A stretch of 64,000 nt of DNA from Bacillaceae bacterium (GCA_017656265.1 JACDOD010000001.1:124001-188000), one strand, 5' to 3'; positions 8,769-17,770 are shown, counted from the stretch's first letter. The notes: generated by a model not told the origin, from the sequence alone. Numbers and translations: made by a program.

Positions 8769-9844
8769 GAACAAAAGAAGTGATCCAGTCTTTGCATCCA
8801 TACCAGCCAGGTAAAGCAACCAGTGATGTGAAAAGGGAGTTCGGATTAAACAGAATCGTAAAATTGGCTTCAAACGAGAACCCTTTTGGATGTTCATCTG
8901 AAGTGAAAAAGGTATTAAAAAATAGCTTAGATGATATAAATTTTTATCCTGATGGACATTCCAGACAGTTACGGCAAAAACTTGCTGATCATATAGGCGT
9001 TCATGAGGATTCGTTGATTTTCGGCAGCGGATCAGATGAAATTGTACAAATGCTCTGCCGTACTTTTTTAGAACCAGGCACCAATACGGTTATGGCCTCT
9101 CCCACTTTTCCTCAGTATCGGCACCATGCAAAAATTGAAGGGGCCGAAGTGAGAGAGGTGCCGGTGAAAGATGGGTTTCATGACCTGGATTCAATGCTTG
9201 AGGAAATTGATGAACATACGAGAATTATCTGGCTCTGTACGCCGAATAACCCGACAGGAAATTATATCAGTGAAACTGAATTGTTTAATTTTCTTAAACG
9301 CTGTCCGGAACATGTGCTCATCATCATTGATGAAGCTTACTATGAATATGTCACTGCAAAAGATTATCCAGAAACCATACCTCTTCTGAAAACATATAAA
9401 AATATCATGATTCTTCGCACCTTTTCAAAAGCATATGGATTAGCCGGTCTCCGTATCGGTTATGGGATGGCAGATAAATTTATTATTCAGTCTTTAAATG
9501 CGGTGAGGGGCCCCTTTAACACGACATCATTGACACAAAAAGCGGCTCTCGCAGCGCTAGGGGATCAGTCATTTATCCAATATACACGTGAAGAGAATAA
9601 AAAGAACATGCAAAGCCTTCAGGCGTTCTGTGATGAACATAATCTCGGATATTATCAGTCGGAAGGGAATTTTTTATTAATACACCTACCAAAATCCGGA
9701 ATGGAAGTGTCCCAGGAACTGTTAAAACATGGCTTCATTGTAAGACCGGGAGAACTGCTGGGAATAGACAACACCATACGTGTCACGATTGGCACAAAAG
9801 AAGATATGAACGAGTTTCAGCAAAAACTGTTACTATGCTTATAA
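8765..9844 (+). CDS. hisC: Histidinol-phosphate / aromatic aminotransferase
   Basis: HisC is a class I/II PLP aminotransferase that acts on histidinol phosphate and, in B. subtilis, also on phenylpyruvate and 4-hydroxyphenylpyruvate. That explains its place inside the aromatic cluster. Of 359 residues, ASNENPFG (35-42), NNPTG (161-165) and the PLP lysine K222 in TFSKAYGLAGLRIGYG are clear. It starts with GTG at 8765, overlapping the aroH stop by four bases (GTGA), with GGGGGAG upstream. An internal ATG at 9171 belongs to another frame. Confidence 0.94.
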   Translation: MRTKEVIQSLHPYQPGKATSDVKREFGLNRIVKLASNENPFGCSSEVKKVLKNSLDDINFYPDGHSRQLRQKLADHIGVHEDSLIFGSGSDEIVQMLCRTFLEPGTNTVMASPTFPQYRHHAKIEGAEVREVPVKDGFHDLDSMLEEIDEHTRIIWLCTPNNPTGNYISETELFNFLKRCPEHVLIIIDEAYYEYVTAKDYPETIPLLKTYKNIMILRTFSKAYGLAGLRIGYGMADKFIIQSLNAVRGPFNTTSLTQKAALAALGDQSFIQYTREENKKNMQSLQAFCDEHNLGYYQSEGNFLLIHLPKSGMEVSQELLKHGFIVRPGELLGIDNTIRVTIGTKEDMNEFQQKLLLCL

Positions 9845-9863
9845 AAAGGGGCGAATATCTGTT

Positions 9864-10976
9864 GTGACAAAAAGCATTCTAATTGCAGGTTTGGGATTAA
9901 TTGGCGGATCCATTGCCAAAAACATTAAATTTAATCATCCGTCTTCACTTAAACTGTACGGATATGATCATCATGTAGAAACCCTTGATTATGCTAGAAG
10001 CTATCACATTGTCGATGGGACATTTACGAATTTTCAGGAGGCTGTACAGGCAGCTGACATCGTTTTTCTCGCCACACCAATTCACATTACAATCGACTTG
10101 CTGGAGAAAATGAAAACCATCCCTCTGGAGCATGAAGTCATTGTTACTGATGTTTCTTCAGTAAAGGGACCGGTTCTGGAGAAGGCTGAAGAAATAAATA
10201 ACAGCCGTGTTATATTCATCGGAGGACATCCAATGGCCGGTTCACATAAACAGGGGATTGAAGCGGCGCGCAGCCATTTGTTTGAAAATGCTTATTATGT
10301 ACTGACACCCTCAAGGGGAACCCGGAAAGGCCATATGGAACAATTAAAGGATGTTTTAAAATATACGAAAAGTCATTTTGTGGAGTTGAATCCTGAAGAA
10401 CATGATTTAATGACAGGTGTGGTGTCTCATTTCCCTCATTTAATTGCTTCTGCCCTTGTTCATCAGGCAAAAAATTGGGAAGAACAATATCCATTTCTCC
10501 CGCATCTGGCGGCCGGTGGATTTCGGGATATTACGAGAATAGCATCCAGTAATCCGCAATTATGGCAGGACATTTTTTTTCAGAATCGTGCGAAAATGAT
10601 CAAACTGCTATCCGACTGGATGGAGGAAATGAAAACCTTAAAAAGGCTATTAACCGAACGCAGCAAAGAACAGGTGATTTCATACTTAACCGATGCAAAA
10701 CGGTACCGGGATGGGCTTCCGAAGAAAGAGAAGGGGGCTATTCCAACATTTAATGATCTATATGTTGATATATACGATCAGCCGGGAGAGCTTTATAAAG
10801 TCATTAAATGGCTTGCTGATGATGGAATTAACATTGTTAACATTCAAATATTAGAAATCAGAGAAAACATGACGGGGGTTTTGCAGCTAACCCTTCAGAC
10901 GGAAGAAGAACTTCACAAAGCGAAACAAATATTAACCGATCAGGGTTATCAAGTTTCAACAGCTGAAGCTGACTAA
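9864..10976 (+). CDS. tyrA: Prephenate dehydrogenase with ACT domain
   Basis: TyrA oxidatively decarboxylates prephenate to 4-hydroxyphenylpyruvate for tyrosine. The 370-residue protein has an N-terminal Rossmann domain with GLGLIGGS (9-16), the HPMAGSHKQG catalytic segment near residues 117-126, an all-alpha dimerisation domain, and a C-terminal ACT domain (about 296-366, DIYDQPGELYKVIKWLADDG), which likely binds tyrosine for feedback inhibition. It starts with GTG at 9864 after AAGGGGCG. It lies 19 bases after hisC and 19 bases before aroA. Confidence 0.95.
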   Translation: MTKSILIAGLGLIGGSIAKNIKFNHPSSLKLYGYDHHVETLDYARSYHIVDGTFTNFQEAVQAADIVFLATPIHITIDLLEKMKTIPLEHEVIVTDVSSVKGPVLEKAEEINNSRVIFIGGHPMAGSHKQGIEAARSHLFENAYYVLTPSRGTRKGHMEQLKDVLKYTKSHFVELNPEEHDLMTGVVSHFPHLIASALVHQAKNWEEQYPFLPHLAAGGFRDITRIASSNPQLWQDIFFQNRAKMIKLLSDWMEEMKTLKRLLTERSKEQVISYLTDAKRYRDGLPKKEKGAIPTFNDLYVDIYDQPGELYKVIKWLADDGINIVNIQILEIRENMTGVLQLTLQTEEELHKAKQILTDQGYQVSTAEAD

Positions 10977-10995
10977 AGAAAGGCTGGGTGATCAT

Positions 10996-12279
10996 ATGAA
11001 TCAAACATTAAATCCGGTTGACCATCCGATAAAAGGAAATCTTGAAGTCCCTGGCGACAAATCCATTTCCCATCGTGCCGTCATTTTCGGATCACTTTCA
11101 AGAGGTAAAACGATCGTACAGAATTTTTTAGAAGGGGAGGACTGTTTAAGCACAGTTGAAGCGTTTAGAAAAATGGGTGTCCCTATTAAGCGGGATGGCA
11201 CGACCCTTCATATTGAAGGAAAAGGAGTATCTGGATTGCAGGAGCCATTAGAACCGTTGTATTTAGGGAATTCCGGTACGACTTCCCGTCTTTTGTTAGG
11301 CATACTTGCGGGACAGCCATTCCATGCCTGCCTGACTGGAGATGAGTCATTGACCAGACGTCCCATGGATCGGGTGTCAAACCCGCTGAGGGAAATGGGG
11401 GCAGATATTGATGGCCGTGAGCAGGGCAAATATTTTCCCATCAGTATACGGGGAGGCCATTTACATCCGATTACATACACTCTTCCTGTACACAGTGCGC
11501 AGGTTAAGTCAGCCATTTTGCTTGCCGGCTTATTTGCTGATGGAACCACTACGGTTGTTGAGCCAGTTCCGACCAGAGATCATACAGAGCGTATGCTGCC
11601 AGCTTTTGGCGGCCAAATCCTTCGAAAAGGCAAGCATATTTCAATTCGTGGAGGGCAAACACTAGAAGGTACGGATTTTAAAGTTCCAGGGGACTTATCT
11701 TCTGCAGCTTTCTTTATTACCGCAGCTGCTTTAGTTCCAGACAGTGAACTGACCATTGAACATGTCGGCTTAAATCCAACCCGAACAGGAATCATCGATA
11801 TTTTGAAGCAAATGGGTGCTTCAATCGAAACGGAAATGACAGATAAGATTGGAGATGAACCCGTAGGAACAGTCAAAGTACGGGGAAGCAGGCTAAAGGG
11901 GATCACCATAAGCGGTGAGGTCATTCCGAGAGTTATTGATGAAATTCCGTTAATCGCCCTTGCAGCTTCCCGGGCCGAAGGAGTAACAGTGATCAAGGAT
12001 GCCCGGGAGCTGAGGTATAAAGAAACGGATCGCATAAAGGCGGTTGTTGACGTGTTAGGTCGCCTGGGGGCCAATATTAAAGAGTTGGATGATGGCATGG
12101 TAATTGAAGGGCCAGTTGCCTTAAAAGGAGGGCAGGTATCTTCCTACCATGACCACAGAATAGGGATGATGGCTGCGATTGCCTCTTTTATCTCTAAAGA
12201 TTCTATCACGATTGAACATGCATCCTGTATCAACATCTCCTATCCGCTATTTTTTGAACATTTAAACCGCTTTCGATAA
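10996..12279 (+). CDS. aroA: EPSP synthase (3-phosphoshikimate 1-carboxyvinyltransferase)
   Basis: AroA joins phosphoenolpyruvate to shikimate 3-phosphate, the step before chorismate synthase. The 427-residue product shows VPGDKSISHRA (18-28), LGNSGTTSRLL (90-100), the RPMDR segment and RELRYKETDRI near the C-terminus. All four short signatures used to define class II (glyphosate-insensitive) EPSP synthases are present: GDKS, RDHTE, SAQVK and NPTR. No terminator with a T run follows; the next structure is the hairpin at 12309. Called aroE in older B. subtilis nomenclature. Confidence 0.96.
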   Translation: MNQTLNPVDHPIKGNLEVPGDKSISHRAVIFGSLSRGKTIVQNFLEGEDCLSTVEAFRKMGVPIKRDGTTLHIEGKGVSGLQEPLEPLYLGNSGTTSRLLLGILAGQPFHACLTGDESLTRRPMDRVSNPLREMGADIDGREQGKYFPISIRGGHLHPITYTLPVHSAQVKSAILLAGLFADGTTTVVEPVPTRDHTERMLPAFGGQILRKGKHISIRGGQTLEGTDFKVPGDLSSAAFFITAAALVPDSELTIEHVGLNPTRTGIIDILKQMGASIETEMTDKIGDEPVGTVKVRGSRLKGITISGEVIPRVIDEIPLIALAASRAEGVTVIKDARELRYKETDRIKAVVDVLGRLGANIKELDDGMVIEGPVALKGGQVSSYHDHRIGMMAAIASFISKDSITIEHASCINISYPLFFEHLNRFR

Positions 12280-12308
12280 AAAATTCTTATCATCATATTT
12301 TAGGACGG

Positions 12309-12358
12309 GCCTTCATACTTTGTACCAACTAAAGGAAGGGAGTACAAAGTGTGAAGGC
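12309..12358 (+). promoter_or_regulatory. 17-bp hairpin enclosing the ribosome site and start codon of the next gene
   Basis: GCCTTCATACTTTGTAC (12309-12325) and GTACAAAGTGTGAAGGC (12342-12358) pair along 17 bases with a single U-G wobble. The 16-base loop holds AAAGGAAGGG, the only good ribosome site for the following gene, and its GTG start (12351) lies inside the 3' arm. There is no T run on either strand, so this is not a standard terminator. In mRNA it would hide the start codon while displaying the ribosome site in a loop. Function as a translational switch is inference. Confidence 0.6.
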
Positions 12359-13214
12359 TTACTTCATGAAGGATATTTGGATATGGGATGATGGTCAGTG
12401 GCTGATGAAGGATTTATTGTTTACTGAAAACAAATTTTACCCTGTCTGGTTCAAATCACAGCTTCACCCTCGTGAAATTAAGACAGACTATTTTGTTGCA
12501 ACACCTGGCAAGGTTTATGTTGATCTTGAATTTTCGTTACTGAATCAAGAGAGAAGGATGATGCATGCCCGCCGTTATTTATTTCGGGGGGCTTCACTGG
12601 TAATCGTCGTTTATGATCTTCCTGTTGAAAGTCTGGAGTGGAGATCAGCCTTTCAATGTTGTATTCAGGAATTATCGCAGTTGCCTGTTGACTATATGGT
12701 AGTGCCAAAACTGAATGTTAAACATTTGAAGCCTGAAATTATTCGGTATTTCTCCCTTCAAAAAAGTCCGTTCATTCTTGTTTATATCGATTCACCTGAT
12801 GAATTAAAGATGAAATGGGAATGGATTTACCAGGAGCAGAAATTGTTTCGAATCCCCTTAGCTGTAATGAAAAGTGAACAACAAAAAATGCTTAAACAAT
12901 TTTTGGCAGATCACGATTTTCTGATGCTTCCCGATGAGCTTTCTCATCTTCCGTTGTCAAAACAATCCCTGCGATTAGCAGGGATTGGACCGAGAAAAGG
13001 AGAAATTTATCACAACGGTGCAACGGATTTTAATTTATATAACATGGAATACAGGCAGTCCAGCGATAAAGAAGAGATGGAATTTTTTCATGATATGCTT
13101 CCTTTTATTACGTTCATCAGGGGAAACATGATAAAATTGAATCAGACCGTGAATGACCAGAAAGGGTTTGGTCAACACATGCAAATCACCATACCGCAAC
13201 ATTTCCAGCTATAG
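12351..13214 (+). CDS. Uncharacterised protein, possible degenerate amidohydrolase-like fold
   Basis: I do not recognise this 287-residue protein with certainty. The N-terminus KDIWIWDDGQWLMKDLLFTEN resembles the start of cyclic amidohydrolases (dihydroorotase type). The segment LRLAGIGPRKGEIYHNGATDFNLYN near residues 205-229 resembles the C-terminal strand region that ends such enzymes. The metal-binding HxH, the carboxylated lysine and the later histidines are not evident, and the protein is shorter than the roughly 400-450 residues usual for the family. If related, it is non-catalytic. No signal peptide or membrane segment is seen. It starts with GTG inside a hairpin and lies between aroA and ypiA, where B. 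subtilis has no gene. Confidence 0.6.
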   Translation: MKAYFMKDIWIWDDGQWLMKDLLFTENKFYPVWFKSQLHPREIKTDYFVATPGKVYVDLEFSLLNQERRMMHARRYLFRGASLVIVVYDLPVESLEWRSAFQCCIQELSQLPVDYMVVPKLNVKHLKPEIIRYFSLQKSPFILVYIDSPDELKMKWEWIYQEQKLFRIPLAVMKSEQQKMLKQFLADHDFLMLPDELSHLPLSKQSLRLAGIGPRKGEIYHNGATDFNLYNMEYRQSSDKEEMEFFHDMLPFITFIRGNMIKLNQTVNDQKGFGQHMQITIPQHFQL

Positions 13215-13232
13215 TAGGAAGGGGGTTTCACT

Positions 13233-14483
13233 ATGCAAAAGATTGAACAGGCTATCGCAAAAGCAGAACAAGGAGAAGTAGAAGAAGCATTAAATATACT
13301 GCGTCAATATCAGCCAGGGGCCAGTGACGAAGAGAAATTTACCATTGCCCGGCTATATCAGCAATGGGGGCTGGCAGAAGATGCCCTGCCTTTACTGGAG
13401 GAGCTTCATGCCTACTATCCTGATGAGGAGGAGGTAACACTAATCCTGGCCGAAGTCTATACAGATTTAGAACAGGATGGTCGGGCGCTGGAACTCTTAA
13501 ATCAGTTTCAGGAAGAGAGTGAGGGGTACATACCTTCTCTGATTCAAGCTGCCGATTTATACCAGTCTCAGGGACTTTATGAAGTGGCTGAGAATAAATT
13601 GCTGCAGGCGAAAAGGTTGGCGCCTGATGAACCTATTATAGATTTTGCTTTAGGTGAATTAGCTTTCCATACTGGCGAATATAAAAAATGCATCCCGTAT
13701 TATGAAAAAGCCCTAAAAAAAGATTGGTCTTTTGGAGAAGTTGATATCAGACTGAGACTCGCTGAAGCTTATGCGGCCAGCGGAGAAATCGAAAATGCTC
13801 TAAACTTTTACAAAGATGTGGAGTCGGAATCACCAGACGTCCTGTTCCGCCATGGTTTTACAGCATTTCAGGGGGGGAGAAGTGATATCGCCATCAATGT
13901 CTGGAACATTCTTTTAGACAACGACCCATATTATCATTCGGTTTATCCCCTCCTGGCAGAAGCGTATGATGAAGAGGGAATGGTTGAGGAAGCCTACCAT
14001 ACAGCTGAAACCGGATTAAAATATGATGAATACAATAAACAGCTGTTTTTGCTGACCGGGAAATTGGCACTAAAATTAAATAAAAAAGAAGAAGCCATAA
14101 AATATGCAGAACAAGCTCTAACCATTGACCCTGGATACAAAGAAGCTGTCATGTTTTTAATTGAACATTACAAACAGCAAGAACAGCATAAGTTTATTAA
14201 AGAAATGCTTGAAGATGTCATTAAAATGGGAGAAGATGACCCGGTGTATTATTGGGAACTGGCTCGGGCAAATTACGAATTAGAAGCGTATGAGCATGCA
14301 TTAAACAACTACCGTGAAGCATATAATTCTCTTACAAGTGATGCTGATTTCCTCAAAGAGTATGGATATTTTCTTGTAGAAGAAGGGAGGATGGAGGAAG
14401 CAAAGCGGGTATTGACTGAGTATTTAAATATGGAGCCTCAGGACCGAATGGTTGAGGAATTTATCAGTCGGATGGAAACATAA
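13233..14483 (+). CDS. ypiA: Tetratricopeptide repeat protein YpiA
   Basis: This 416-residue protein is made almost wholly of TPR helix pairs, about ten repeats. Examples are EKFTIARLYQQWGLAEDALPLLEEL and KEEAIKYAEQALTIDPGYKEAV, with the usual W/L/G/Y/A/P spacing. No catalytic domain, signal peptide or membrane segment is seen. TPR proteins act as scaffolds; the partner is unknown. It matches YpiA of B. subtilis in type and location (aroA-ypiA-ypiB-ypiF-qcrA). The ribosome site GGAAGGGGG is good. Its neighbour ypiB follows after about 30 bases, so the two are probably co-transcribed. Confidence 0.85.
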   Translation: MQKIEQAIAKAEQGEVEEALNILRQYQPGASDEEKFTIARLYQQWGLAEDALPLLEELHAYYPDEEEVTLILAEVYTDLEQDGRALELLNQFQEESEGYIPSLIQAADLYQSQGLYEVAENKLLQAKRLAPDEPIIDFALGELAFHTGEYKKCIPYYEKALKKDWSFGEVDIRLRLAEAYAASGEIENALNFYKDVESESPDVLFRHGFTAFQGGRSDIAINVWNILLDNDPYYHSVYPLLAEAYDEEGMVEEAYHTAETGLKYDEYNKQLFLLTGKLALKLNKKEEAIKYAEQALTIDPGYKEAVMFLIEHYKQQEQHKFIKEMLEDVIKMGEDDPVYYWELARANYELEAYEHALNNYREAYNSLTSDADFLKEYGYFLVEEGRMEEAKRVLTEYLNMEPQDRMVEEFISRMET

Positions 14484-14516
14484 TGCTCAAGTTCCGGTCG
14501 AATGGAAGGAGGGCTG

Positions 14517-15077
14517 GTGAACAGGATGACCATTTCCGTTTACGAGAAAAAGAAGTTTATTCAGTGGTTTTTAAACCACTACCAGATGAAAAGAAGGGAA
14601 AGTGTCTGGATTTTAAATTATTTAATGAACCATGAAAAGGTGCTGGAACATGTTCATTTTGTTTCAGAAGCCAGACTATGTCCCCGAGGCGTGGTCATGT
14701 CAACAAAATGTGTCAATGATCCGCCGTTTCGCTTTTATAAAGAACAGGTCATGACCACAGACCCGGAGAAATCATTTCACGATATTCGCCTGAATGATAC
14801 GGAACCTATTTATATTCAGCTGAATTTTAAAAATGCCAATCAGCACCCCAGATATGCTTTAGTGATGGAAGAAAACCCGTTTCTTCCCGAGGATTATTAC
14901 ATTACGAAACAGGATCGTAAAATGGCAGAAAAATTTTTAGACCACGTCAAATATGATTTTCAGTTAAAAAAGATTCAAACAGAAATTGATCGGGCACTGG
15001 ATGAAGGGGATAAAGAAAAGTTTCATGAACTCATAGAGAAAATGAATGAACTGTTTGATCATAAATGTACACCTTAA
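14517..15077 (+). CDS. ypiB: YpiB, UPF0302 family protein
   Basis: This is a conserved Bacillales protein of unknown biochemical role. The product (186 residues from the GTG) has an N-terminal domain with [26 protein letters not shown] and [17 protein letters not shown], and a C-terminal IDEAL-type helical segment with [23 protein letters not shown]. The start is uncertain: ATG 14502 overlaps the GGAAGGAGGG ribosome site and is unlikely; GTG 14517 is closely spaced to it; ATG 14526 gives a slightly shorter protein. A terminator follows. Confidence 0.85.
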   Translation: MNRMTISVYEKKKFIQWFLNHYQMKRRESVWILNYLMNHEKVLEHVHFVSEARLCPRGVVMSTKCVNDPPFRFYKEQVMTTDPEKSFHDIRLNDTEPIYIQLNFKNANQHPRYALVMEENPFLPEDYYITKQDRKMAEKFLDHVKYDFQLKKIQTEIDRALDEGDKEKFHELIEKMNELFDHKCTP

Positions 15078-15082
15078 TGCCA

Positions 15083-15111
15083 AACCTCCTGACTAAACAG
15101 GGGGTTTTTTC
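15083..15111 (+). terminator. ypiB terminator
   Basis: AACCTCCTG (15083-15091) pairs with CAGGGGGTT (15098-15106) with one wobble, followed by TTTT. Confidence 0.75.
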
Positions 15112-15170
15112 TATGCATTGTTTTAGTAAAATAGAATAGGTAGAGACTAAAAAAGCGAGGTGTTTAGAAT

Positions 15171-15632
15171 ATGAAATGGAACAAACAGGACATGATAAAC
15201 TATCTTCAGGCAAAGGAGTATGTCGATACCGCCATTCTTCCCCTGGTTCCCGTCACTTTTGAACAGGAGGAAGAGAAACAGGTATCACAGGCATTTCAAA
15301 AAGAAATACTTGATATCATGGTGCATGAACTTGAAAAGGAATATAAAGGAAGAGTGCTTGCACTCCCTTCCTATATATATTCTTCAATTGATTTAGAAGA
15401 ACTGGCCAGAATAAATCGATTTACAGAAGGTTTAAACCAAATGCCATTTAAGCATATTTTCTACATAACTTTTGATCAAATGTGGAAAATGAAAGAGAGG
15501 GACCTAAATGGAATTTTGCTGTGGGTTCCGATTTTAAAAGAAGGGGATATTCAGCAAAAAGATACACAAAATATGATTAACGATCAGATTCATCAGTTAA
15601 AGGATCTGATCAAAAATTATTGGAATAGTTAG
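15171..15632 (+). CDS. ypiF: YpiF, DUF2487 family protein
   Basis: The 153-residue product is a conserved Bacillales protein with no assigned function, placed directly upstream of the qcr operon as in B. subtilis. It is soluble by sequence, with a repeated hydrophobic beta pattern (DTAILPLVPV, RVLALPSYIYSS, HIFYITFDQMW, GILLWVPIL) suggesting an alpha/beta fold. No known catalytic motif is seen. ATG 15171 follows AAGCGAGGTG. The qcrA promoter lies between it and qcrA, so qcr can be transcribed independently. Confidence 0.82.
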   Translation: MKWNKQDMINYLQAKEYVDTAILPLVPVTFEQEEEKQVSQAFQKEILDIMVHELEKEYKGRVLALPSYIYSSIDLEELARINRFTEGLNQMPFKHIFYITFDQMWKMKERDLNGILLWVPILKEGDIQQKDTQNMINDQIHQLKDLIKNYWNS

Positions 15633-15668
15633 AACATTTGTAAAATCTTTGACAAAATGTGAATTTTA

Positions 15669-15697
15669 TTGACCGACTATGAACTTTACGCTATCAT
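15669..15697 (+). promoter_or_regulatory. Sigma-A promoter for qcrABC
   Basis: TTGACC (15669-15674) and TATCAT (15692-15697) are 17 bases apart, about 70 bases upstream of the qcrA start. Confidence 0.65.
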
Positions 15698-15769
15698 GAT
15701 AATGTCCTAGTAAACATGTGTACATTACGACCCTGTTCGTTGCAATACATGAATAGAGGGGGGAAAAGA

Positions 15770-16282
15770 ATGAGCAAAGATAAAAAGAAGCAAGTTTCCC
15801 GTCGCCAATTTTTAAATTATACGCTTACAGGTGTGGGAGGCTTCATGGCTGCTGGAATGCTGTCGCCAATGATTCGTTTTGCCATTGACCCTGTTTTGAA
15901 GGCTCAGGGTGAAGAAGAATATGTTGCGGTAGTGGAAGTTGATAAAATCACAACTGAACCGCAGCGTTTTGAGTTCAAAGTTCATCAGGTGGATGCCTGG
16001 TATGAATCTGATGTAACCAAAACGGCCTGGGTATTTAAACAGGAAGACGGAAGTATTCTGGCGCTGTCACCAATCTGTACGCATTTGGGCTGTGTGGTGA
16101 ACTGGTCAGGTAATGAGGATTATCCAAACCAATTCTATTGCCCATGTCACGATGGCCGCTATTACAAAGATGGTGTCAATGTGCCTAATACGCCGCCTAC
16201 AGCACCATTACATGTCTATGATCACAAAATTCAAGACGGTATGCTTTATCTAGGTAAAGCTAAGCCAAGAGAGGAGGCGTAA
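15770..16282 (+). CDS. qcrA: Menaquinol:cytochrome c reductase Rieske iron-sulfur subunit
   Basis: QcrA carries the 2Fe-2S Rieske cluster of the bc complex. The 170-residue protein has the cluster motifs CTHLGC at 103-108 and CPCHDG at 124-129. An N-terminal membrane anchor is preceded by SRRQFLNY (10-17), a twin-arginine-type signal, consistent with Tat export of a folded Rieske domain. The start is ATG 15770 after AGAGGGGGGAAAAG; an upstream in-frame ATG at 15716 is rejected. It is first in qcrA-qcrB-qcrC, with three bases to qcrB. Confidence 0.96.
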   Translation: MSKDKKKQVSRRQFLNYTLTGVGGFMAAGMLSPMIRFAIDPVLKAQGEEEYVAVVEVDKITTEPQRFEFKVHQVDAWYESDVTKTAWVFKQEDGSILALSPICTHLGCVVNWSGNEDYPNQFYCPCHDGRYYKDGVNVPNTPPTAPLHVYDHKIQDGMLYLGKAKPREEA

Positions 16283-16285
16283 TAC

Positions 16286-16960
16286 ATGCTGCAAAAATTA
16301 TATGACTGGATTGATGAGCGAGTAGACATTACACCGCTTTGGCGTGATATTGCTGATCACGAAGTACCGGAACATGTAAACCCTGCGCATCATTTCTCTG
16401 CATTTGTCTACTGTTTTGGCGGACTGACCTTTTTCGTTACAGTAATTCAGGTTTTATCAGGAATGTTTTTAACAATGTATTACGTGCCTGATATTGAAAA
16501 TGCCTGGGATTCTGTTAAATACCTGCAGACACAGGTTGCTCATGGGCAAATCGTTCGCGGGATGCACCACTGGGGCGCAAGTGTAGTAATTGTTATGATG
16601 TTCTTACATACGTTGCGAGTATTCTTCCAGGGTGCTTACAAAAAGCCTCGTGAACTAAATTGGGTTGTTGGAGTTTTAATCTTTTTCGTTATGTTAGGAC
16701 TTGGCTTTACAGGCTACCTGCTCCCATGGGATATGAAAGCATTATTCGCGACTCAGGTAGGTCTTCAGATTGCAGAGAGCGTTCCTTACATTGGGGATGA
16801 CTTAAAAATATTATTAGCCGGAGATCCTGAAATTGTAGGTGCGCAGACCCTCACCAGGTTCTTTGCGATTCATGTATTCTTCTTGCCGGCTGCTTTATTC
16901 GGCTTAATGGCTGTACACTTTTTGCTAATTCGCCGTCAGGGTATCTCTGGACCACTGTAA
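16286..16960 (+). CDS. qcrB: Menaquinol:cytochrome c reductase cytochrome b subunit
   Basis: QcrB is a cytochrome b6-type protein of 224 residues with four membrane helices and two haem b sites. Histidine pairs appear as HHWGASVVIVMMFLH and HVFFLPAALFGLMAVH. Cysteine 43 (FVYCFGG) aligns with the Cys43 shown in B. subtilis to bind an extra haem covalently, as in b6f complexes. Length and the GISGPL end match the split-b design, in which subunit IV is fused to cytochrome c in QcrC. Confidence 0.96.
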   Translation: MLQKLYDWIDERVDITPLWRDIADHEVPEHVNPAHHFSAFVYCFGGLTFFVTVIQVLSGMFLTMYYVPDIENAWDSVKYLQTQVAHGQIVRGMHHWGASVVIVMMFLHTLRVFFQGAYKKPRELNWVVGVLIFFVMLGLGFTGYLLPWDMKALFATQVGLQIAESVPYIGDDLKILLAGDPEIVGAQTLTRFFAIHVFFLPAALFGLMAVHFLLIRRQGISGPL

Positions 16961-16993
16961 GATTGAGCTTAGTTCCAAAAAGGAGGGAATACT

Positions 16994-17770
16994 GTGCATA
17001 GAGGAAAAGGGATGAAGTTTGTCGGGGATTCACGTGTCCCTGCCGAAAAAGAGAAATTTATTCCAAAAGACTATTCCGAATATCCCGGTAAAACAGAACC
17101 GTTTTGGCCGAACTTCTTACTGAAAGAATGGCTGGTAGGAGCTGTGTTCTTAATCGGTTTCCTATCATTAACCATTGCAGCCCCTTCACCGCTTGAAAAA
17201 GAGGCTGATCCAACAGATGCGGCATATATCCCGCTTCCAGACTGGTATTTCTTGTTCTTATATCAGTTTTTAAAATATGAATTTGCCAGTGGAGACTATG
17301 TTGTGATCGGAACGGTTATCATTCCAGGGCTAGCTTTCGGAGCATTGCTGTTGGCTCCATTCCTGGATAAAGGAAAAGGCCGCCGTCCTCATCAGCGACC
17401 AATTGCCGTCAGCATGATGCTGATCGGTGTAATCTCTACCATCTGGTTAACTTATGAAGCGGTTGCTCATGTGGATTGGGAAGCCCGTGCGGAAATGGGT
17501 AAGATTGTTGAAGAGGTTGAAATTGATAAGACTGTTCCAGGATATGAAGTATATTCAAATCAGAGCTGTATTCAGTGTCATGGAGGAAATCTGGAAGGAT
17601 CTCCTGCCGGTCCGACTTTAATTGGCACTGGACGTACAGTTGATGAGATTAAAGATATTGCGGTGAACGGTATTGGAAAAATGCCAGCAGATGCTTTCCA
17701 GGGTTCTGATGAAGAATTGCAGCAATTGGCTGAATTCATCGCAACCTATAGTGAAGAAGGCGGACATTAA
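16994..17770 (+). CDS. qcrC: Menaquinol:cytochrome c reductase subunit IV / cytochrome c fusion
   Basis: QcrC fuses a b6f-type subunit IV (residues about 30-160, three membrane helices, with the PDWYF quinol-site motif in IPLPDWYFLFLYQ) to a C-terminal cytochrome c domain with haem motif CIQCH at 192-196 and a methionine ligand in GKMPADAF. Its 258 residues match B. subtilis. It starts with GTG at 16994 after AAAAGGAGGG. It passes electrons from the Rieske centre to a terminal oxidase; the ba3 oxidase later in the window is one possible acceptor. Confidence 0.96.
   Translation: MHRGKGMKFVGDSRVPAEKEKFIPKDYSEYPGKTEPFWPNFLLKEWLVGAVFLIGFLSLTIAAPSPLEKEADPTDAAYIPLPDWYFLFLYQFLKYEFASGDYVVIGTVIIPGLAFGALLLAPFLDKGKGRRPHQRPIAVSMMLIGVISTIWLTYEAVAHVDWEARAEMGKIVEEVEIDKTVPGYEVYSNQSCIQCHGGNLEGSPAGPTLIGTGRTVDEIKDIAVNGIGKMPADAFQGSDEELQQLAEFIATYSEEGGH

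Noticed and set aside
11580-12098. Long minus-strand ORF opposite aroA
   Set aside because: Low-complexity shadow of the aroA reading frame with no ribosome site or family match.
12309-12358. Reading the 12309 hairpin as the aroA terminator
   Set aside because: No T run follows on either strand, and the 3' arm contains the next start codon.
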